From Durusdinium trenchii (taxonomy: Eukaryota; Sar; Dinophyceae; Suessiales; Symbiodiniaceae), in the NCBI GenBank assembly GCA_963970005.1, contig CAXAMN010025361.1, positions 245,648 through 309,647 of the forward strand: DNA of 64,000 bases, given 5' to 3'. The notes beneath the pieces were generated by a model. It was not told where the DNA came from and made no database searches. It saw only the letters and a program-made list of their open reading frames with translations. The translations under genes and the position numbers were made by a program. Below are positions 55,907 through 64,000 of the stretch, piece after piece (within the stretch, counting starts at the first letter, position 1; every line of letters begins with the position of its first letter).

Positions 55907-55910
55907 TGTA

Positions 55911-58303
55911 TATATAACTATATATATACACATGTATTATTGGTATGACATGTTTTACATCTTGTCTACTTGGTTTGGGATTCGGATACGCGTGCAAAGG
56001 AAGCTGTGTGCAAGCATATGCATGCATTTCCAGATTTACACTACTACTAGCTGCTGGTGAGATGTGTCGCAGCTCACATTTTGTTTGTTGCTACGGTTTT
56101 TTGCGCGTATACTGTATATAGTTAATCTTTGGACCACTGGCCGTGTGTGGTGTTCCCTCATGTTCGATGTGCCTCTTGAGTATGCACCATGTCTTCTCCG
56201 GTCATGCCTGTGACATCCTATGACCTGTTTACTGTTCAATGTTTTGTTTGTGTTTTGTCCGTTTCAGATGAAGGAAGTACATTTTGGGGGGACTGAAGGG
56301 AGGCTTCAGCGGCTCCATGTCCTGGAAACAAATCGGCACCACGTCATGTTGCTGGCTGTGTTGTTCCTACACTAGACCCAACAAGCAAGTACGGAAGTGG
56401 AGAGCCTCGTGTTTGTAAACAAATTGTCTTCCAGGTGGCCACTTCCACCATTGTTGGACGGAGGCTCAAAAGCACAACGCTTTTCCTCGAAACATTTGCC
56501 ATCATTTGACCCTCCATTGGAAACCTGCCGCCACGAAAACAAAGGCACCCCCGTCTCTCCCCCAGCAATCGTCGCAGTTGACGAGCATTCAAGATGAGAT
56601 GAAGAAGTTAACGCTAGAGCCACTGGGCAGAGCCAATGGGGAGCAGTCGGAGCGGCGACTTGGGATCTCACCCCGTCATGTTCTATGACTCACTGAAACC
56701 GTGGTTTGCTGGTAGTTTTTGTTTCAGCCATGAATACATAATGTTGTATATTTCAACATATTTCAACCGTCCGGTACAGAGAGGATTTCAGTACTGTATA
56801 TTTTGTCATGATCCAAACCTTCAAAAAGGTTTCGAGCCTTTGCTTTGGATTGTTTGCATCTCCCGAGCTTGAGCTCGGCACTTTTGTGTCTTGTCTTTTC
56901 CAAACAACATCAAACAACCAAGGGAGCTCTCTCAGGATCTGCACCATCAAAGGTAAATGTTTCGTCGGCCGGATGTAGCCAGGGCACTACGAAGCCAGAC
57001 ATCTGTCACGCGCGAAGTTGGAGTTCCGAGGCGGTGCCCTGAAGCTGGATGGGTCTAACTGAAGGCCCCTAACTTGGAATGCAAGGTTTAGGTGAAGACA
57101 AGGGCGACCTCTTGAGCATGTGCTTGATTAAAAACATCCTCCAGCTACGTCACTGGTGGCTGATCTTGTGGATTGAGAGACACAAGGGACACAGCTCAAA
57201 TCTAACCAAGGGATACCAAGGGAATGTTCTCCCCCAAGAGAAAAGCGGACTTGTACTTCTCCCGGAGAAGATTATATATATGGTCATCATAAGGTTCTGG
57301 GATCCAGGGATGCTAAATGGCTACCCACGGAGTTTTTTGGTCTACTTCTGGCCGACGTGTCGAGCGTTGTTTTTTGCTCAGAAAAAAAGGTTCTTGCGCA
57401 GGCAGCGAGACACCAAGAGACAATCGGGTTTCCAGATTTGCTGAAACCGGTTTGTTCAGTTATTATATTTGTTGGAACCTCGTACGTATGTCGGGACGTT
57501 GTGAGGTCGAGGCTTGAATCCCACAACAGATTGAGATCGTTGGGATGAACGACCGCGCATTAAAAACCCAAAAAATAACAAACCACCGGCTGGCGAGGGT
57601 TTGAACCCAGGATCGCTCAATTGACCTTGACCACCTGGACGATCAATGTGCGGACGGCAAGAGTCGTTGTGTCGGTCGACCTGTCGGTGATGATATGTGA
57701 CGGTGTGCTGATTGACCAACGAGCTCCCTTTTGTTTGTGCTTTGAGCTTTGAGACGGACAGCTGGAATGTAGATGGGTAATTCATGGTAGTTCTAAATTG
57801 AAGTTTTGAGGGTAAAAGACGGTATATAGTACACTATGTTGTCCCTGGTTGGCAACAGGCTTAGATGGAGAAGAAGAGAAGGTGGTGTGGAAACTCACAC
57901 AAAGCGTGACAAGTGTTTCGTAAGGTGTTCGTCATAGGTTGTTGGGTCATGTTCTGGGTCCGCAGCCTCACCACCAATTGCAATGTCCTTCTATTGGTTA
58001 ACTTTGCAGCATTGCAGCTCTAATCGTTGGGGTCAAGCTTGGCAGACCCCATCTCCACTGTTGGAAACCAGCTTCCTTGGATCAGAGGGTTGCTAAGTAG
58101 CGCCCATTTTTAGTGCCTTTAGTGCCCATCTTTGCCACCCATGCCCTACCGCCGAGTCCTGGACGGTCAATGTGGCCCAAGAAGTTCTGGACCGATCAGT
58201 CGATCCGGTCGCGGGGCGACACCATCGCTGGGCAATCTGAAAACCTACCTGCAAGGGAAGTATACTCCGAGTCACTACTAACATGGAAGTGAAAATCACC
58301 TAC
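55911..58303. other. No gene supported
   Basis: An AT run directly flanks the copia insertion (55907-55930). The remaining frames are short. A tRNA-like B-box phrase at about 57598 has no cloverleaf around it. Confidence 0.4.
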
Positions 58304-58422
58304 AGGTTGGAGGACATCGCTAGTGGATTGGAGGTCATTGCTTCTAGGTTGGAGGCCACGGCTGTTGGGTTGGAGGCCATTGCTTCTAGGTTGGAGGACA
58401 TCGCTATTAGTTTGGAGGCCTG
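58304..58422. repeat. 21-bp tandem array encoding a heptapeptide
   Basis: Five full 21-bp units begin at 58304, 58325, 58346, 58367 and 58388, followed by a 14-bp partial unit. The core is GGTTGGAGGCCATTGCTTCT. The minus strand reads EAMASNP, TAVASNL, EAMTSNP, LAMSSNL. I recall this heptad (ASNLxAM) as very frequent in predicted Symbiodiniaceae proteins. Confidence 0.9.
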
Positions 58423-58424
58423 AT

Positions 58425-59400
58425 TGACTTCCATGATGGTTTCAGGAAGTGTACTCAGTGCATCAAGGTGACCAGCGGTCCCGAGGACGTAAAGTAAAGA
58501 CCTGAAGGCTCTTCCCCTAGCGGGCCCCGACCGGCTCGTTATCGGCCGACATCGCTGGGGACTGTTTCGAAGATACCGCTTTGGAAACTCGACAGGCTTG
58601 TTCCTGTAAGATCAGAATCGGGCCATTTATCTTGATTAGGCCTATCAGATTGATTGAACCCTATGTGTCCTACCACTTATATGAACAGCAAAACACTGCA
58701 AAGAAATGCTAAGGACAGGTTTGTAGACCAGATTTCTTTGCTTCCCTCCGTCCATTCGGACCGCACCAGTCTGTCATAGCCTGATCGGGAAGCCACGTAC
58801 ATCATCAACGTCCACTCAGTAGAGGAAGATTGTTTGAAGAGCTTGCATGCATTCCATTATGAAAGGAGAGTCCTGATCTCAGCTTGTTCATGTGTTTGTT
58901 CAATTTTTGGAGCTCGAGCAGATTCAGTGAAGTGGAGCACGCAGACAGAACTGTAAACTGATTCTGTTGCAAAGGCCCAGGACCATCTTGTTGGATCAAG
59001 TAGAATATTTGGTATTGTTCTGTACCGCAACCCTCGTACAGCCTATGAATTGCTTGAGGCAGACAACAATTTATGCGTGTTAAGCGTGTTCGTAAAATAC
59101 TATAGTTGGGTCGGGTCAACTTTGGATCGAATTAACAACTGTTCTTTCGTGGCAGATGTGGGATGGTCAATGATCACACCGTTTTAAGTTGATAATACTT
59201 CTAATATCCCTACGAGTCCAGTCTGACCCAGTAAAGCCTGTTTTGTTTTCCTCCTTGAGTCTTTGAGTAGTGTTTTTCGTATGACCAACTGAACTCCAGT
59301 ATTTCTTTTCCAGAAGGGGGGGTGAGGGGGGGAGAGAGTATGCATATTGTAGAAACGCGTGTTTTTTGCACTCTCTACTTCAAAGCCTTCTATCTGCTGC
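58425..59400. other. No gene supported
   Basis: Short frames only. A purine run lies at 59315-59338. Confidence 0.4.
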
Positions 59401-60940
59401 TGAAATGCTGAAAATTACAATATAAACAATCAATATCCTTTGCATTGATAGGCTTGTGAAAGTTGTTCTTTTGTAAGGTTTTGTTCTTTATGGTGAATGA
59501 TATCTATTTAATAGGGTTGTGAAATTTGTAAATTTTCTGCTCTATATGCAATTGGTAAACATATTTATTCATTCAATTATGAATTATAGAAATGATTAAA
59601 TCCATAAGCTAAGTGTTTACCAAATAGTCCCCATGCAAAATCATATTTCTTTCTTTTGGAGTGGGAATTGTATTGCTCTTATTAAATGCAATTGGGTAAA
59701 TACATCAGAATTAGAAGGCAAATAGTTATACTGTAAATCCTTAAACAAAAGTCTATTTTAATTCTTACTCAATTCAAATTCAAATCTACTATATGTAAAT
59801 TCAGGATCAATTCTATTTCAATTATATTTCAATTCTATTTTGCTTCAAATTTCCTGCATTGGGATTCAATGCAAGCCAAATTTTAATTCGATTTTACCTT
59901 TAATTTCATTATTATATAGTTCAGATTCAATTCTAATAGTTCATTTGTTGGCTTTTATGAAATTCGCATTTATTTCTAGGGAATTGATCTTGCTTTGAAC
60001 ATAAAAGATTTTTATGAAATTTTTCCAATATGGAAGTATATTCTTTCTTTAATGAAATATATTCATACCACCAATAATATTCATTCTCTAGAATGGAAGC
60101 AAAACTCAAGTAGAATTCCATTTGCATTGAATTGGAATCAAGTTTGAAAATTAGATATATGATATATAGATCAATTGAATTTACATTATATAAAGACGTT
60201 AACATTAGAAATCATTAACAAATCAATTGGAAATTGGAATAGACAAAATTACAATTTTTAATGCAAAACAACATGAAATAGAATTAAATGAGAAATAGTT
60301 TGGAATTAAATTGGAATTGAATGAATAATATTAAATCAAAATCCATTATTCAAATTGAAATTGACCTAGACCTAAGGTAGAATTGAATTAAAGATATTAA
60401 CCTAGGAATTAATTAATAGAACAATATTGCAATATTGATATAAAATTAGGTTACAAATAATTCAATTTAATGAAAATTGCAAATTCAATTTGAATTCCAA
60501 TAAATAGAATGCAAATATATTCAATTTAGATTTAATTTGGAAATATATTGCAAATTCACATATAAATTCAATTTGGAATTTAATACTAGATCCATAATAA
60601 TCAAAGATAATTACAATTACAACAAATTTAAATTAGAATAGAATTGAATTATAAGTTGATTATAATGAATTTTAAAAATACATAAACTTAATTTAGAATT
60701 TAATTAGGTTCAATTTAGAATTACAATAGAAGTCTATTACATATTCAAAAAAAAACAGTTTAAAATTCATTTAGATCCACTTTTATTATCACTAAAAATA
60801 GACATGAAACAAATTCAATTAGAATACATATTGATTTAGAATTTAGTTAAATTGTATTTAAGTCAAAATTCATAGCATTAAATTAGAATTGAGTTAATAA
60901 CTATTTAGAAATGAATAACACATAGTGTTTATTTCTTTTT
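59401..60940. other. Extreme AT-rich island, no genes
   Basis: About 1.5 kb with very low G+C, dominated by AATT, GAATT, AATTC and ATTGAA words. There is no supported coding sequence: the longest frame is a 90-codon AT-driven frame at 59933-60205. It borders the inverted-repeat array directly. Confidence 0.8.
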
Positions 60941-61015
60941 TAGCAGACCAGCAAAAAAAAGAAATCAGACCCATGGAGAGGGACCCAGGAAAGGCTAAAC
61001 AGGAGACAACCAAAA

Positions 61016-61905
61016 CTGCAGACCACATGTCCACAGAGTCAGACAAGAGCCCCAATGGGGTCTGCAGTTTTGTTTTGTTTTTTTTTGTTTTTTTATTATC
61101 GAGGTTTTTGCATGGTCTCCTCCAGATGGCCAGAAACTCGAAAATCCAAAAAAGACAAAAAAAAACAATACTGCAGACCACATGTCCACAGAGTCAGACA
61201 AGAGCCCCAATGGGGTCTGCAGTTTTGTTTTTTTGTGCTTTTTTTGATTTTCGAGGCTTTTGCATGGTCTGCTCCAGATGGCCAGAACCTCGAAAATCCA
61301 AAAAAAAACTGCAGACCACATGTCCACGAAGTCAGACAAGAGCCCCAATGGGGTCTGCAGTTTTGTTTTTTTGTTTTTTTTTTTTTGATTTTCGAGGTTC
61401 TGGCCATCTGGAGCAGACCATNNNNNNNNNNNNNNNNNNNNNNNNNNNNNNNNNNNNNNNNNNNNNNNNNNNNNNNNNNNNNNNNNNNNNNNNNNNNNNN
61501 NNNNNNNNNNNNNNNNNNNNNTTTTTGGATTTTCGAGGTTCTGGCCATCTGGAGCAGACCATGCAAAAACATCGAAAATCAAAAAAAAAGCAAAACTGCA
61601 GACCACATGTCCACAGAGTCCAGATGGCCAGAACCTCGAAAATAAAAAAACAAAAAAAACACACAACTGCAGACCACATGTCCACGAAGTCAGACAAGAG
61701 CCCCAATGGGGTCTGCAGTTTTTTTTTCTAGGTTTTTGCATGGTCTGCTCCAGATGGCCAGAACCTCGAAAATCAAAAAAAAAACAAAACTGCAGACCAC
61801 ATGTCCACAGAGTCAGACAAGAGCCCCAATGGGGTCTGCAGTTTTGTTTTTTTTTGTTGTTTGGGATTTTCGAGGTTTTTGCATGGTTTGCTTTGCTGTA
61901 TACTG
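61016..61905. repeat. Satellite-like array of inverted-repeat units
   Basis: Copies of a unit starting CTGCAGACCACATGTCCAC begin at 61016, 61171, 61309, 61596, 61667 and 61790. Most units close with GGGGTCTGCAG and are flanked by A runs on the left and T runs on the right, so they can fold back (CAAAACTGCAGACC against GGTCTGCAGTTTTG). The links carry TTTTCGAGGTT, TGGCCATCTGGAGCAGACC and their complements. Long frames in this region are artefacts of the repeat. Confidence 0.9.
61422..61521. other. Assembly gap of 100 Ns
   Basis: Exactly 100 N inside the repeat array, the conventional size for a gap of unknown length. The true array may be much longer. Confidence 0.98.
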
Positions 61906-62780
61906 TTGTTGTCACATCAAATTGCCCTTTACTCTGCAAAATCCATATAGAACCCTTCAAAACCTTGCAAAATCAAAACTTTCACATCCCCCCCCCCTCA
62001 CCCCCCGCTCTCTTCTTTTCGGTGCATTCCTGACCGGTAGGGATATGATAAGACCGGGCTGAAGCCGGCTCCCCGGTGTGAAACATCTCTCAGTGTAGTA
62101 CTAAGTACCACAACCGGGGGCTAGGGGGGCTGTTTGCTGAGATTGAATTTCGAGAAGCGCACAGCTGTTGTTTGGCCAGTGTGACACATATTGACAGGAT
62201 AGTGTCGAACATGGGCCGAAGAGCAACGTTCTGCTGGTTAGATTCCTTTGCTGGATATATCCGAATATTGGTTTGTTTATTGGACTATATTATATTGGAC
62301 TGATAGAGTTGAACAATGTTTCAAAAAGGTGTCTGGCACTTATTGTCTGTATTGAAACATGAGGATATATACAAATATAATAAGTCAAATTGGGAGGCCA
62401 AGTCGAAACTGTGCAATACTGGTGCATAGTACTTTGAAAACTACAAACAAAAAATGAGGACCCTGTTGAGGCTCTCAGGGCGCTGAGCATGTGTATATAC
62501 AAATATATAATGTACATATTATCACAAGCAACCCCATCCCCATTCTTCATGACATTCAGCCTCCCTCGCGAGGACACTGGCGATGGAAGTACCACTGGCG
62601 ATGGAAGTACCACTGGCGGCGGTGAAGTGACTCGGAACGTGTTCCGTGCTGTTCATAGCTAAACGCTGCACGAAACAAATCAGTCTGAGTGACTGAGTGA
62701 CTTGCATGCAGTTTTTGTTTGCGCAACAAGCCTGTGTAAAGAGCGAAAAACGCAGCCATTGTGAACTTTTCGATGAGTCA
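61906..62780. other. No gene supported
   Basis: Contains two C runs at 61988-62006 and short frames. No domain is recognised. Confidence 0.4.
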
Positions 62781-64000
62781 CCTGGTGGGCCTGCTATGGG
62801 AAGGGTGGATCCCAGGAATTGCGACTGTCACATTCAAAGAATGCATAAGAATGCGCTTCCCACACACGATTGTATAAAGAACCGGACTCCATGACATGCC
62901 TACTGCTGCCTACATTGACCCCCAAACCACCCGAATGTAGGCATCCATCCATGAAGTGTTTGCGCTTCTGAAAGACCGTTCTGCTTCAACGCTTTGTGAA
63001 GCACCTCTTGAGTCCACATGGACTGCTTTTGAAGACGTTGCCCACCCCGGACCGGGATGAGTTGAAGACTCCAGAGCACTCCGTCCTCAACCAAGTCCAA
63101 ATTCTGACAAAAATACCTGCATATACAAGTTTTTTAGAAGATCTTACCATCACCGTCCAGAAGCATTTCAACTGGGTGGTGCTTGTAAGATCTTACACCA
63201 TAAGCCATTTAGAAACCTTCGTGGCCTCGTGCTGTGGCCTCCTCGTTGCGGCCCCACACGTGATGGATGAGGAGCACTACATCGTGAATGGTCAGGCGAC
63301 GTTTTCCAGTGAGAAGTTTCTTGGAACATGCGTTGGACATGGATGGTCAAATGATGGTCAGGGGTTGTGAATTCGGAACTCCAACCTAATAGTGATGGCC
63401 TCCAACCTAGTGTTGTTTCGGTTTCGATCTTGGGAGGGCAACTAGCTGATGAAAAGGAGGCAAGATTCGATTTCTTGAGGCCCAAAGGCTGGTGATTGGA
63501 GCCCAATGGGCGCCTGTCGAGGTGATTTGGATGATGATGTCCACCATCTTGATGTGTTGAATCCGGCTAAAACTCATGGATCTAAGGACTTGCGGCGACT
63601 TTAACACGGCCTTCTCTGGCGTCGCGGATGGTGAGTGGCAGAGTAACTGTGGCCGCAAAATGGGTGTTTGCCACCAGGTCGAGGGTTCTGCTGCGCCTGA
63701 GACTTCGGATGCTTTGGTGAGTTCCTGAAGCAGGAGACGTCCTCATTTCAGTGGGTGTGGATTAAAACCAAGGAAAACCATGGAAAACCCTGGTTGACCA
63801 CAGAGAGAGTGAACACAATAGACTACTCTCCAGAGTTGGGCTCCGGGTTTTGATCCCGGGGCGGGGTACGTACAGCAACCTTTACCACAAGCGTCATGTG
63901 TAGAGTACGCGTACTTGTGTGATTTATTCACCTGTTTGCCCCGAGTTTGGACACTCCGCCCCTTGTTTGTGAACAACTGGAATCCCTGGCAATTTTGCTG
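62781..64000. repeat. Segmental duplication, copy 2 (runs off the window)
   Basis: Direct copy of 40594-42050 with substitutions and small indels. The plus-strand frame 62996-63370 is open here for 124 codons (LLKTLPTPDRDELKTPEHS, then LNQVQILTKIPAYTSFLEDL, then HFNWVVLVRS, then FSSEKFLGT), longer than in copy 1, so this copy may be nearer the original. The function is unknown. Confidence 0.8.

Larger units (their letters stand above)
48534..55910 (-). mobile_element. Complete Ty1/copia LTR retrotransposon with flanking TGTA target duplication
   Basis: The element is 48538-55906 (7369 bp). Its terminal 136-bp repeats are identical along their whole length and have TG...CA ends. TGTA lies directly outside each end (48534-48537 and 55907-55910) and can be read as a 5-bp ATGTA duplication if the shared A is counted. 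The order on the minus strand is LTR, primer-binding site, short leader, Gag-Pol frame, second frame, LTR. Identical LTRs and unbroken frames point to a recent insertion that may be mobile. Integrase lies before reverse transcriptase, which defines copia rather than gypsy. Confidence 0.95.

Noticed and set aside
57590-57612. tRNA-like B-box phrase GGGTTTGAACCC; similar phrases near 33668 and 63848
   Set aside because: No A box or cloverleaf stems can be drawn around them.
60894-62062. Several frames of 95-321 codons, some running through the N gap
   Set aside because: They are repeat translations of the inverted-repeat array, present on both strands, and cannot be joined over unknown sequence.

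Overview
The window looks like nuclear DNA of a dinoflagellate, most likely a member of the Symbiodiniaceae. That rests on four things: multi-exon gene fragments whose motifs I recognise from large dinoflagellate-specific families, at least one intron that reads as GC-AG, dispersed 21-bp repeats that encode a heptapeptide common in these genomes, and a Ty1/copia element of the dinoflagellate type. No bacterial gene organisation, rRNA, tRNA or CRISPR array is present. The assignment comes from recognition, not a database search. Exon borders are estimates because no transcript data are available.

Layout. 1-4.0 kb is mostly non-coding, AT-rich DNA with two possible small exons and a GTGAAC repeat patch. 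4.0-8.8 kb (+) holds a lysine/glutamate/serine-rich, dinoflagellate-type gene in about nine short exons. 9.8-12.7 kb (+) holds pieces of a second multi-exon gene that resembles transposase-derived proteins (TNP2/KDZ-like); its last exons lie between two arms of a 44-bp inverted repeat. The first 13.2 kb is full of GATCGATC and TGCATGCA palindromes that become rare afterwards. 13.4-48.5 kb is repeat-rich DNA with no gene I can support: a foldback element with 13-bp direct repeats at its ends (14.5-15.2 kb), a 12-copy-like minisatellite, an imperfect inverted-repeat element (17.5-18.1 kb), a cluster of GCGTAGGCA motifs (24.1-24.9 kb), scattered CTACTAG-type arrays, two related hairpin elements (34.2 and 35.3 kb) and several microsatellites.

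48,538-55,906 is a complete Ty1/copia LTR retrotransposon on the minus strand. It has two identical 136-bp LTRs, a primer-binding site of initiator-tRNA type, an unbroken 1995-residue Gag-Pol reading frame and a second 189-codon frame downstream of pol. All protease, integrase, reverse transcriptase and RNase H catalytic residues that I can place are present. Between protease and integrase the polyprotein carries an extra domain whose order of motifs resembles a cytosine-5 methyltransferase-like Rossmann fold. This element is the best-supported and most interesting object in the window.

After it come a 21-bp tandem array (58.3 kb), an exceptionally AT-rich island (59.4-60.9 kb), a satellite-like array of inverted-repeat units interrupted by a 100-N assembly gap (61.0-61.9 kb), and the second copy of a segmental duplication whose first copy is at 40.6-42.05 kb. 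That second copy runs off the end of the window.
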